Shown here piece after piece: positions 16,783-24,846 of a stretch of DNA of 58,694 nt. The stretch covers positions 1 through 58,694 of the forward strand of contig CACZWU010000003.1 of NCBI GenBank assembly GCA_902784965.1, given 5' to 3'. Made by a program: the position numbers and the translations under genes. A model generated the notes under the pieces. It did not search any database and was not told the origin of the DNA. It was given only the letters and a program-made list of their open reading frames with translations. This DNA comes from an uncultured Bacteroidia bacterium (GTDB taxonomy: Bacteria; Bacteroidota; Bacteroidia; Bacteroidales; UBA932). Each line of letters opens with the position of its first letter. The first letter of the stretch is position 1.

Positions 16783-17282
16783 TGTGCGACCGTTGCGTTG
16801 AAAATATCGTCCGCCAGTTTCTTGACGATGGTCTCGCAGAGCACGTTTTCCACCATGTCAAGCGAATTGTTGGAATCGTAGTCCTCGTAGGCTGCAAACG
16901 ACTGCTCCAGGTTGTCTTCCTCGTGCAGCACGTTGGTGAAGATCACCTTGCAGGTAATCGTCAGGCGGTTCATGGCGGCCACCTCCTCGGCGGTGACAGC
17001 CGTGGCCCGCACGTCGTACGATTCGACGGTCACCAGCAGGTTGAGGTCGCCGTCTTCGGACACCTGTTCCAGCTTGGTGAGCTTGCGGAACTTGTCGTTG
17101 AGCTCTTCGGTGAGCTGGTTGGCCAGCAAGGGGTTGACCTTGGTCGCCCGGTTGACCACCGGCTCGATGCAGATGGTCTTGACGTCGGGCTGGATGGAGG
17201 TTCCGCTGAACGAGTAGATGCCGCACCCGTCGAAGGCCAGGAGCGTGATCAGCAGGATGAGCGCGATGCGGAAACGTGTCAT
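16776..17282 (-). CDS. lptE: LptE, LPS assembly lipoprotein
   Basis: The 168-residue lipoprotein (lipobox LAFDGC, Cys20) has the LptE pattern: CGIYSFSGTSIQPDVKTICIEPVVNRATKVNPLLANQLTEEL near the start and a long C-terminal helix. It plugs the LptD barrel in the outer membrane and helps insert lipopolysaccharide. It is translationally coupled to the sigma-54 regulator upstream (4-base overlap) and to the TPR gene downstream. Confidence 0.85.
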   Translation of the reverse strand: MTRFRIALILLITLLAFDGCGIYSFSGTSIQPDVKTICIEPVVNRATKVNPLLANQLTEELNDKFRKLTKLEQVSEDGDLNLLVTVESYDVRATAVTAEEVAAMNRLTITCKVIFTNVLHEEDNLEQSFAAYEDYDSNNSLDMVENVLCETIVKKLADDIFNATVAQW

Positions 17283-18448
17283 TGGATGCCGAGTTCTTTG
17301 ATTTTACGGTAGAGGGTACGTTCGGAGATGCCCAGTTCCTCGGCGGCAGGCTTGCGACGGCCGCCGTTGCGTTCCAGGGCCTTGCGGATCAGTTCCGCGC
17401 TCACGTCCTGGATCGACACGGGTTCCTGCCCGGTGATTGGCGGGGTCTCCTGCTGCAGGGGATTGGAATGGACGTCTTCGGCACTGATGATCAGCTTGCC
17501 GCGGGCAGGGTCCTTTTCCGAAGGGATGTCTTCCGGCAGGTGGTCGAGACGGGCGTTCAGCGAATCGATGTCCTGGCGGAGCTGGTAGAGGATCTTGAAG
17601 ATGATGTCGCGGTCGCTCAGGTAGTCAGAGCCGGCTTCGGAGGTGCGCACCGGCAGATGGTCGGAGCCGTTGGCGGGCAAGTAACGCGCCAGGACCTCGG
17701 CCGTGATGGTGCGGTTGGTCTCCAGCACGGAGATGAGGTTCACCACGCCCTGCAGCTGACGGATGTTGCCGGGCCAGCGGTAATTCCGGGCCAGCTCCTG
17801 CGCGTCGGGCGTCAGACGGATGGCCGGCACCATGTTCTGGTCGGCGAAATCGAGGGCGAATTTGCGGAACAGCAGGATGATGTCGTCTTTCCGCTCACGC
17901 AGGGGCGGGATATGGATCGGCACGGTGCAAAGGCGATAGTAGAGGTCTTCGCGGAACTTGCCGTCGCGGATGGCGTTCAGCAGGTTGACGTTGGTGGCCG
18001 CCACCACGCGGACGTTGGTCTTCTGGACCTTGGCCGAACCCACCTTGATGAACTCGCCGGTCTGGAGCACGCGGAGCAGGCGCACTTGCGTCGACAGGGG
18101 AAGATCCGCCACCTCGTCGAGGAAGAGCGTGCCACCGTTGGCTTCTTCGAAATAGCCCTTCCGGGTCTCTATGGCACCGGTGAAGGACCCTTTCTCGTGG
18201 CCGAAAAGCTCCGAGTCGATGGTTCCTTCGGGGATACCGCCGCAGTTGAGGGCAAGGTAGACGTTATGTTTGCGCGCACTGAACTGGTGGATGATCTGGG
18301 GGATGACTTCCTTGCCCACGCCGCTTTCGCCGGTGACCAGCACCGAAAGGTCGGTAGGTGCCACCTGGCGGGCAATTTCGAGGGCTCGGTCGAGCTCGGG
18401 ATCGTTCCCGATGATGCCGAAGCGCTGCTTGATCTGATTCAAATCCAT
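17279..18448 (-). CDS. Sigma-54-dependent transcriptional activator (AAA+ and Fis HTH)
   Basis: The 389-residue protein lacks a receiver domain and begins directly with the AAA+ domain. It has Walker A GESGVGKE (40-47), a sigma-54 contact loop GSFTGA (87-92) in place of the usual GAFTGA, Walker B GGTLFLDEV and the R-finger region FREDLYYRL. The C-terminal Fis-type helix-turn-helix is AELIRKALERNGGRRKPAAEELGISERTLYRKIKELG. It should activate sigma-54 promoters without a phosphorylation domain of its own. It heads the lptE-TPR-secG cluster. Its -7 box is 5 bases from the ATG, so the mRNA is probably leaderless. Confidence 0.9.
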   Translation of the reverse strand: MDLNQIKQRFGIIGNDPELDRALEIARQVAPTDLSVLVTGESGVGKEVIPQIIHQFSARKHNVYLALNCGGIPEGTIDSELFGHEKGSFTGAIETRKGYFEEANGGTLFLDEVADLPLSTQVRLLRVLQTGEFIKVGSAKVQKTNVRVVAATNVNLLNAIRDGKFREDLYYRLCTVPIHIPPLRERKDDIILLFRKFALDFADQNMVPAIRLTPDAQELARNYRWPGNIRQLQGVVNLISVLETNRTITAEVLARYLPANGSDHLPVRTSEAGSDYLSDRDIIFKILYQLRQDIDSLNARLDHLPEDIPSEKDPARGKLIISAEDVHSNPLQQETPPITGQEPVSIQDVSAELIRKALERNGGRRKPAAEELGISERTLYRKIKELGIQ

Positions 18449-18449
18449 A

Positions 18450-18482
18450 TTTGCAAAGTTACGAAAAAAAGTATTATCTTTG
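18450..18482 (+). promoter_or_regulatory. Promoter of the OmpA/TPR-type lipoprotein gene
   Basis: TTTG (18450-18453), 21 bases and TATCTTTG (18475-18482) match the consensus fully. The leader to the ATG at 18538 is about 50 bases. Confidence 0.85.
18454..18461 (-). promoter_or_regulatory. -7 element of the sigma-54 regulator cluster
   Basis: On the minus strand this reads TAACTTTG, matching TAnnTTTG. It lies 5 bases from the ATG at 18448 and inside the spacer of the divergent plus-strand promoter, so the two promoters overlap physically. Confidence 0.65.
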
Positions 18483-18537
18483 TATGATATTACCCGAAGT
18501 GGCTAAAACCATTAAAATTTTCAAATAAAACGTTTTT

Positions 18538-20184
18538 ATGAAAAAAATCATTTCCAACATCCTGCTCGTCGCAGTTGTTTCTTTCGGCCTTGTTTCCTGC
18601 AACAATGCCCAGAAGATGATTGACGCCGCCGACCAGATCAACATCAAGTGCAATCCGGAAGTGCTTGAGGTGATCGCCGGCAACATCGACGCTACCGTGT
18701 CCGTGACCTTCCCGCCGGAGTACTTCCTCCCGAAGGCCACCCTCGAGGTTACCCCCGTCCTCCTTTACGTGGGCGGTGAGGCCGTTGGCAAACCGTTCGT
18801 CTATCAGGGCGAGAAAGTGACCGACAACTACAAGACCGTCACCAAGAACGGTGCGACGATCTCCGAGAAAGTCCACTTCGACTATGTCCCCGGCATGGAG
18901 AAATCCGAGCTGGTCGGCCGTGCGAAAGTGTTCTACAAGGGCAATGAGTACGAGTATCCCGCCGACATCAAGATCGCTGACGGTGCCAATACCACTTATA
19001 TGCTGGTCAGCACCGAGGGTAGCTACCACTATCTGCCCGACGGCTATCAGGAAGTGATCCCCGAGACCGCAGAGGCCCAGATCATGTACCTCATCAACAG
19101 CGCCGACGTGCGTAACTCCGAGCTCAAGAGTGCCCAGGTGAAAGACTTCCAGGAGGCCCTCAAGGCCCTCGCTGCCGATGAGCGCCGCGAAGTCAAGGGC
19201 ACCGAGATCGTGGCCTACGCATCCCCGGATGGCCCGGACGCCCTCAACAACCGTCTCTCCTCCAACCGTGAGAAGAGCGCCACCAAGGCTTTCGACAAGG
19301 TGACCAAGAAGCTCAACACCGGCGACGTCACCAGCAAGTCGATCGGCGAAGACTGGGAAGGCTTCCAGGAACTCGTCCAGAACTCCAACATCGAAGACAA
19401 GGAACTCATCCTCCGCGTCCTCTCGATGTACAGCGACCCGAACGTCCGCGAGCGTGAGATCAAGAACATGTCGGCTGTCTACCAGTCGCTGAAGACCAAC
19501 ATCCTCCCGCAGCTGCGCCGTGCCCGCTTCATCACCAACGTGGAGTACACCAACTACACCGCTGAGGAACTGGCCGACCTCGTCGAGAACAACATCGACG
19601 TGCTCGATGAGCCCGCTCTCCTGCGTGCCGCCGCCAACGTGAAGGACGTCGACTCCAAGATCGCCATCTACAAGCAGGCTGTCAAGAAATATGGCACCGA
19701 CAAGGCCAAATACAACCTCGGCGTGGCTTACCTCGACAAGGGTGACAACAAGGCCGCCAAGGACGCTTTCGACAAGATGGAAAAGAAGGAAGGCAACTGC
19801 TACAACAACGTGATGGGTGTCCTCGCCATGCGCGACGGCAAGCTCGATGAAGCAGCCCAGTGGTTCAACAAGGTCAGCTGCAAGCACGGCAAGATCAACC
19901 AGGGTGCCCTCGATATCCTCAACGGCAAGTACAACGAGGCCGCCGCGAAACTCGCCGGCACCGGCAACTGCAACGAGACCCTCGCCTACATCCTGACCAA
20001 CCAGCTCGACAAGGCTTCCGAGACCATCAAGGGCAACTGCCCGTTCTGCAACTACAAGAAGGCCATCATCGCTGCCCGCAAGGGTGACGTGAACGGCTAC
20101 AATGCAGCCATGGAAATCGTGAAGAAGAACGAAAAACTGGCCGAGCGCGCCAGCAATGATGTCGAGTTCCTGAAGTTCAGATAA
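18538..20184 (+). CDS. Outer-membrane lipoprotein with OmpA-like and TPR regions
   Basis: The 548-residue lipoprotein has a signal ending GLVSC (Cys21). The N-terminal beta-rich part (about 35-190) is followed by a stretch resembling an OmpA-type peptidoglycan-binding domain (about 215-275: GTEIVAYASPDGPDALNNRLSSNREKSATKAFDKV). A C-terminal TPR-like region (about 355-540: YNLGVAYLDKGDNKAAKDAFDKME, VMGVLAMRDGKLDEAAQWFNKV) contains several paired cysteines (NCYNN, CPFCNYKK). The codon use suggests strong expression. It probably tethers the outer membrane to peptidoglycan; the TPR partner is unknown. Confidence 0.75.
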   Translation: MKKIISNILLVAVVSFGLVSCNNAQKMIDAADQINIKCNPEVLEVIAGNIDATVSVTFPPEYFLPKATLEVTPVLLYVGGEAVGKPFVYQGEKVTDNYKTVTKNGATISEKVHFDYVPGMEKSELVGRAKVFYKGNEYEYPADIKIADGANTTYMLVSTEGSYHYLPDGYQEVIPETAEAQIMYLINSADVRNSELKSAQVKDFQEALKALAADERREVKGTEIVAYASPDGPDALNNRLSSNREKSATKAFDKVTKKLNTGDVTSKSIGEDWEGFQELVQNSNIEDKELILRVLSMYSDPNVREREIKNMSAVYQSLKTNILPQLRRARFITNVEYTNYTAEELADLVENNIDVLDEPALLRAAANVKDVDSKIAIYKQAVKKYGTDKAKYNLGVAYLDKGDNKAAKDAFDKMEKKEGNCYNNVMGVLAMRDGKLDEAAQWFNKVSCKHGKINQGALDILNGKYNEAAAKLAGTGNCNETLAYILTNQLDKASETIKGNCPFCNYKKAIIAARKGDVNGYNAAMEIVKKNEKLAERASNDVEFLKFR

Positions 20185-20210
20185 CAAAAACATTTCTGTT
20201 ACAAAAAAAG

Positions 20211-20243
20211 TTGGCCGGTTGCGTATCAACCGGCCAATTTTTT
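20211..20243 (+). terminator. Intrinsic terminator upstream of nrdD
   Basis: A perfect 10-bp stem, TTGGCCGGTT (20211-20220) with AACCGGCCAA (20228-20237), has a 7-base loop and is followed by six T residues. Confidence 0.92.
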
Positions 20244-20246
20244 CTT

Positions 20247-20254
20247 TACCTTTG
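20247..20254 (+). promoter_or_regulatory. -7 element of nrdDG
   Basis: TACCTTTG matches the consensus and lies three bases after the terminator T-run. The leader to the nrdD ATG is about 70 bases. No NrdR box or FNR-type site could be recognised by eye. The -33 region falls in the terminator hairpin and has no good TTTG at normal spacing. Confidence 0.6.
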
Positions 20255-20325
20255 TAGAGGCAGATGCGCCGGATTCTTCCCGAAACACGCAACACATCAC
20301 ATAACCCCCACGGGTACAACACTTT

Positions 20326-22488
20326 ATGGAATATACTACTGACCTTTACATTGTAAAAAGGGATGGCAAGCGTGCCCCCTTCTCAATCGAAAAAATCAAG
20401 AACGCCATCCGCAAAGCGTTCCTCGCATCGGGCAGTTTCGCCACGGAAGAGACCTTGACCAACATCCTCAGCCGCGTTCATATTTCCAACGGTATGCACG
20501 TGGAGGAAATCCAGAACCAGGTGGAGATTTCGCTTATGAGCGAACGTTATTTCGCCGTGGCCAAGGCCTATATGCTCTACCGCCAGCACCACACCGAGGA
20601 CCGCGAAGTGCGCGACCGCCTCAACTTCCTGATCGACTACTGCTCGGCCTCGAACCCTGCCACCGGCAGCAAGTACGACGCCAACGCCAACGTCGAGAAA
20701 AAGAACATCGCCACGCTCATCGGCGAGCTGCCCAAAGCCAGCTTCATCCGGCTCAACCGTCGCCTGCTCACCGACCGCATCCGGGAGATGTTTGGCAAGG
20801 AGTTGTCCGACCGCTACCTCGAACTGCTCAACGGCCACTTCATCTACAAGAACGACGAGACGAGCCTGGCCAACTACTGCGCCAGCATCACCATGTACCC
20901 CTGGCTCCTGCAGGGCACCATCCCCTTGGGAGGCAACTCCACGCCGCCGACCAACCTCAAGAGCTTCTGCGGCGGCTTCGTCAACCTGGTGTTCATCGTC
21001 TCGAGCATGCTGAGCGGCGCCTGCGCCACGCCTGAGTTCCTGATGTACATGAACTATTTCGTGGAGATGGAATACGGCCAGGACTACTACCTCCGCGCCG
21101 ACGAAGTGGTGGACCTCTCCAAGAAACAGCGTACCATCGACAAGGTCATCACCGACTGCTTTGAGCAGATCGTATATTCCATCAACCAGCCTACGGGAGC
21201 CCGCAACTTCCAGTCCGTATTCTGGAACATTTCCTACTACGACCGCTTCTATTTCGAGAGCATCTTCGGCGATTTCTATTTCCCCGACGGAAGTCGTCCG
21301 CATTGGGAATCCCTCAGCTGGCTCCAGAAGCGCTTCATGACCTGGTTCAACGCCGAGCGCACCAAGACCATCCTGACCTTCCCCGTCGAAACCATGGCTC
21401 TGCTGACCCGCAACGAAGAAGTGCGCGATGAAGAATACGGCGACTGGACGGCTCAGATGTACAGCGAAGGCCACAGCTTCTTCACCTACATGAGCGACAA
21501 CGCCGACTCGCTGGCCAGCTGCTGCCGCCTCCGCAACGAAATCCAGGACAACGGCTTCAGTTACACCCTCGGCGCCGGCGGCGTGTCGACCGGCAGCAAG
21601 AGCGTGCTGACCATCAACCTCAACCGCTGCGTGCAGTACGCCTTCAAGAAGGGCCTGCCTTACCTCGACTACCTCGAGGAGATCGTCGACCTGATGCATA
21701 AGGTACAGCTCGCCTACAACGAGAACCTGCGTGACCTTATGGAAAAAGGTATGCTGCCGCTCTTCGACGCCGGTTTCATCAACATCGCCCGACAGTACCT
21801 GACCATCGGTGTCAACGGCCTGGTGGAGGCCGCCGAATTCCTGGGCATCAAGATCACCGACAACCCCGACTACGTGGCCTTCGTGCAGGGCGTCCTCGGT
21901 ATGATCGAGCGCCTCAACAAGAAATACCGCACCAAGGACGTGATGTTCAACTGCGAGATGATTCCTGCCGAGAACGTGGGTGTCAAGCACGCCAAGTGGG
22001 ACAAGGAAGACGGCTACATCGTGCCGCGCGACTGCTACAACAGCTACTTCTACATTGTGGAAGACCCCAACACCAACATCCTCGACAAATTCCGCCTCCA
22101 CGGTTCCAAGTACATCGAGCACCTGACGGGTGGCAGCGCCCTGCACATGAACCTCGAGGAGCACCTCACCAAGAGCCAGTACCGCCAGCTGCTGCGCGTG
22201 GCAGCCAAGGAAGGGTGCAACTATTTCACCTTCAACATCCCCAACACCATCTGCAACACCTGCGGACACATCGACAAGCGCTACCTGCACGAATGCCCGA
22301 AGTGCCACAGCACCGACATCGACTACGCCACCCGTATCATCGGCTACATGAAGCGCGTGAGCAGCTTCTCGCAGGCACGGCAGAAAGAGGCCGCCCGCCG
22401 TTATTACGCCAACGGCACCCGGCCCGAGTCGATAGAACTGCCTCAGCAGCCGGTCGCCGCCAAGCAGCCGGTGGAGCAGGAGGCCTGA
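20326..22488 (+). CDS. nrdD: Anaerobic ribonucleoside-triphosphate reductase
   Basis: The 720-residue class III reductase makes deoxynucleotides without oxygen. It has an N-terminal ATP-cone (about 5-95, VKRDGKRAPFSIEKIKNAIRKAF). The catalytic barrel follows. A C-terminal zinc site uses Cys643, Cys646, Cys657 and Cys660. The glycyl radical is at Gly673 in RIIGYMKRV. All key features are present. The adjacent nrdG (1-base gap) encodes the activase that installs the radical. Having this system fits an anaerobe. Confidence 0.96.
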   Translation: MEYTTDLYIVKRDGKRAPFSIEKIKNAIRKAFLASGSFATEETLTNILSRVHISNGMHVEEIQNQVEISLMSERYFAVAKAYMLYRQHHTEDREVRDRLNFLIDYCSASNPATGSKYDANANVEKKNIATLIGELPKASFIRLNRRLLTDRIREMFGKELSDRYLELLNGHFIYKNDETSLANYCASITMYPWLLQGTIPLGGNSTPPTNLKSFCGGFVNLVFIVSSMLSGACATPEFLMYMNYFVEMEYGQDYYLRADEVVDLSKKQRTIDKVITDCFEQIVYSINQPTGARNFQSVFWNISYYDRFYFESIFGDFYFPDGSRPHWESLSWLQKRFMTWFNAERTKTILTFPVETMALLTRNEEVRDEEYGDWTAQMYSEGHSFFTYMSDNADSLASCCRLRNEIQDNGFSYTLGAGGVSTGSKSVLTINLNRCVQYAFKKGLPYLDYLEEIVDLMHKVQLAYNENLRDLMEKGMLPLFDAGFINIARQYLTIGVNGLVEAAEFLGIKITDNPDYVAFVQGVLGMIERLNKKYRTKDVMFNCEMIPAENVGVKHAKWDKEDGYIVPRDCYNSYFYIVEDPNTNILDKFRLHGSKYIEHLTGGSALHMNLEEHLTKSQYRQLLRVAAKEGCNYFTFNIPNTICNTCGHIDKRYLHECPKCHSTDIDYATRIIGYMKRVSSFSQARQKEAARRYYANGTRPESIELPQQPVAAKQPVEQEA

Positions 22489-22489
22489 G

Positions 22490-22948
22490 ATGCTGAAGTT
22501 CTACAACTACGACATCGTATTCCAGGAGATACCCGATGAAGTGACGCTGGCCGTCAATCTCACCGGGTGTCCTTGTCATTGTCCCGGCTGCCACAGCCCG
22601 CACCTGTGGGAAGACATCGGCGAGGTGCTCGACGAGGAGGCGCTGCGCCTGATCCATGCCGATTATGCCGGCGAAGTGACCTGCCTCTGCCTGATGGGCG
22701 GGGATGCCGATCCGGCCGCCGTAGAGCGCCTCTGCGCCTTCATCAAGCAGGATATGGGCCTTCGCAGCGCCTGGTGGTCGGGCCGCCCGAATCTCCCCGA
22801 AGGCATCTGCCTCGACCATTTCGATTACGTCAAGACCGGACCCTACGTCGAAGCACTGGGTGGACTCAAGAATCCCGCCACCAACCAACGGCTGTACCGT
22901 GTCAGTGGCGGGAACCTCGAAGATATCACGGCCCGCTTCTGGAAATAG
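22490..22948 (+). CDS. nrdG: Anaerobic ribonucleotide reductase activating protein
   Basis: The 152-residue radical SAM protein has the CxxxCxxC cluster motif at Cys27, Cys31 and Cys34 (within NLTGCPCHCPGCHSPHLWE) and the SAM-binding stretch LCLMGGDADP. It cleaves S-adenosylmethionine to generate the glycyl radical on NrdD. It ends 11 bases from the convergent PspC gene, with no terminator between them. Confidence 0.95.
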   Translation: MLKFYNYDIVFQEIPDEVTLAVNLTGCPCHCPGCHSPHLWEDIGEVLDEEALRLIHADYAGEVTCLCLMGGDADPAAVERLCAFIKQDMGLRSAWWSGRPNLPEGICLDHFDYVKTGPYVEALGGLKNPATNQRLYRVSGGNLEDITARFWK

Positions 22949-22959
22949 CGGATACGCTG

Positions 22960-23949
22960 CTAATGGAAAACTTCGGTGTTGACCACACCCATGATGGTCA
23001 GCACGATGAAGACCACCAGCGCCACTACCCAGAGCAGGAAGATCACCAGGCCTGGGCGCCATTTCGGCGATTTGAGGTCGAAGACCATCATGATGCCGCC
23101 ATAGGTCATGCCCACCATCGGCAGGAAATAGATCAGGGCAAGGACAATCCGGTAGATCTGGGTTGCGAGCAGGCTCACCATGCCCGGCACCTCGCGGGTC
23201 GCTTCTTCCCATACTTCATCGAGCGGCGACCAGTCGAAGATGTGCTGGCCGAAGAGCGCCGTGAAGCCGAAGGTCAGGCCGGACACGCCCATCAGCAAGA
23301 GCACGATCCCGATGATGATGCGCAGCACACTGCCCAGTTCGCTGCCCGATGGCTTGCTGCCGGCCGGCGGATTGGTGACGCCCATCTCCCAGCGCTGCTT
23401 CACGGTCTTGGCCTCGGGCATCGCGATCCAGAGGGCTATATACGCCAGGACGACAAAACCGCCATAGCTGTGGACATGCCAGCTGTGCATGGTCCCGCTG
23501 AGGGTGGCTCCCAGCACGAACAGGCCGAGGAAGATGATGCGGACGATCACCACGTCGATTTTGAAATAGGCCGCCAGTCCGCTGCACACACCGCCCAGCA
23601 TCTTGTTGGTCGGATCGCGGTAGAGCCGTTTCTTGCCTTCGCGACGGACCTCGCCCGGCACGCTTTCCTTCTTGGGATCGGGATCTCCGTCCGACTCGAT
23701 GGCCGAGGGACGGCCCAGGGTCTCGATGACCTCGTTGATATGACTCACCGAAGCCACGCCGTCGTCGCCGCACTTCTCGTAGAGCAGTTCCGCCATCCTT
23801 TCCTCGATTCCTTCCATCACTTCCGAGCCGCCCTCCCGCTGCGAATAGTGGGCTTCCAGTTCGTCGAGATAACGCTTGACGATGTCGTAGGCCTCCACTT
23901 CGAGTGTGAAGGCATATCCTCCGATACTGACTTTCTGAACTTCTGTCAT
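22960..23949 (-). CDS. PspC-domain membrane protein, long form
   Basis: The 329-residue protein has a cytoplasmic N-terminal region (MTEVQKVSIGGYAFTLEVEAYDIVKRYLDELE...). A PspC domain follows (about 108-180: KRLYRDPTNKMLGGVCSGLAAYFKIDVVIVRIIF), then three further membrane segments (about 210-235, 265-290 and 300-325). PspC proteins belong to the phage-shock envelope stress response. It is the last gene of the exporter-PadR operon and overlaps padR as ATGA. The N-terminal region is closely related to that of the shorter PspC protein two genes upstream. Confidence 0.85.
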   Translation of the reverse strand: MTEVQKVSIGGYAFTLEVEAYDIVKRYLDELEAHYSQREGGSEVMEGIEERMAELLYEKCGDDGVASVSHINEVIETLGRPSAIESDGDPDPKKESVPGEVRREGKKRLYRDPTNKMLGGVCSGLAAYFKIDVVIVRIIFLGLFVLGATLSGTMHSWHVHSYGGFVVLAYIALWIAMPEAKTVKQRWEMGVTNPPAGSKPSGSELGSVLRIIIGIVLLLMGVSGLTFGFTALFGQHIFDWSPLDEVWEEATREVPGMVSLLATQIYRIVLALIYFLPMVGMTYGGIMMVFDLKSPKWRPGLVIFLLWVVALVVFIVLTIMGVVNTEVFH

Positions 23950-24275
23950 TGTTTCAAGGTTTTAATGGTTTCGACCAGATCTTCCCAGGAGGCGTCCATC
24001 GCGCCGAGCAGCGTGCGGCCGTCCTCGCTGATGCAATAGTATTTGCGCGGGGGTCCCTGCGGGGATTCTTCCCAGCGATAGGTCAGGGAGCCCTGGTTCT
24101 TCAGACGGATGAGCAGGGGATAGAGGGTTCCTTCCACCACGATCAGGCCGGCCGACTTGAGCGACTCGATGATCGAGGAAGCGTAGGCTTCCTGCTTGTC
24201 CAGGATGCTCAGAATGCAGTATTCCAGCACCCCTTTCCGCATCTGTGAGCGTACGTTTTCGATATTGACTTCCAT
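23946..24275 (-). CDS. PadR family transcriptional regulator
   Basis: The 109-residue protein is a PadR-type winged helix-turn-helix: MRKGVLEYCILSILDKQEAYASSIIESLKSAGLIVVEGTLYPLLIRLKNQGSL, then YRWEESPQGPPRKYYCISEDGR and a C-terminal dimer helix. PadR regulators usually repress transporter and stress genes and respond to small hydrophobic molecules. The start at 24275 is chosen because the conserved domain begins there; an upstream frame overlaps pspC. The gene sits between two pspC genes near the end of the exporter operon. A matching dyad in the operon promoter (30552-30580) is the likely operator, giving autoregulation. Confidence 0.9.
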   Translation of the reverse strand: MEVNIENVRSQMRKGVLEYCILSILDKQEAYASSIIESLKSAGLIVVEGTLYPLLIRLKNQGSLTYRWEESPQGPPRKYYCISEDGRTLLGAMDASWEDLVETIKTLKQ

Positions 24276-24279
24276 GTCT

Positions 24280-24846
24280 TTATTTGCTGCTGTCGGTAAA
24301 ACGGGCCATGTTTTCGGCGGTCGGCGCAAGGCCGCGCAATTCACACTTCTGGGCCGGGGTCACCGCCTTGGGGGCGACGATCCAGATGATCAGGTAGAGC
24401 CAGAAGCCGAAGCTGCCGCAGATGAGCAGGGCCAGGAAAACAATGCGGATAATGGTCACGTCGATGTCGAAATAGGCCGCCAGGCCGCTGCACACGCCGC
24501 CGATCTTGCGGGATTCCACATCCAGATAGAGTTTCTTTACAGGTTCCATGTTACTTTCCTCCTCATACGTTTTATTGGGGTTCTCTTTTTCGGGCTTGCC
24601 GTCGGGCATGCCCAGCTGTGCCGTAATCTCGTTGACCAGGGCCAGGCTCACGGTCTGCTGGCCGGATCCCAGGTTTGCGAGCAGAAGCTCCGCGATGCGG
24701 GCTTCGATTTCGTCCATCACTTCGCTGCCCTGGTCGTCCGAAAGCCGGGTGCGGAAGGTGCCGAGATAGTCTTTCAGGCGCTCGTAAGCATCTTCATCGA
24801 TGATGAAGCTTTTGCCGCCGATGCCGATTTCAAGGGTCTTTTTCAT
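24280..24846 (-). CDS. PspC-domain membrane protein, short form
   Basis: The 188-residue protein has the same N-terminal region as the long PspC protein (MKKTLEIGIGGKSFIIDEDAYERLKDYLGTF...SEVMDEIEARIAELLL). A PspC domain follows (about 103-163, KKLYLDVESRKIGGVCSGLAAYFDIDVTIIRIVF) with one or two membrane segments. It overlaps the tolC-like gene by 4 bases and is followed after 4 bases by padR. It is probably an inner-membrane partner in an envelope-stress response tied to the exporter. Confidence 0.85.
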   Translation of the reverse strand: MKKTLEIGIGGKSFIIDEDAYERLKDYLGTFRTRLSDDQGSEVMDEIEARIAELLLANLGSGQQTVSLALVNEITAQLGMPDGKPEKENPNKTYEEESNMEPVKKLYLDVESRKIGGVCSGLAAYFDIDVTIIRIVFLALLICGSFGFWLYLIIWIVAPKAVTPAQKCELRGLAPTAENMARFTDSSK

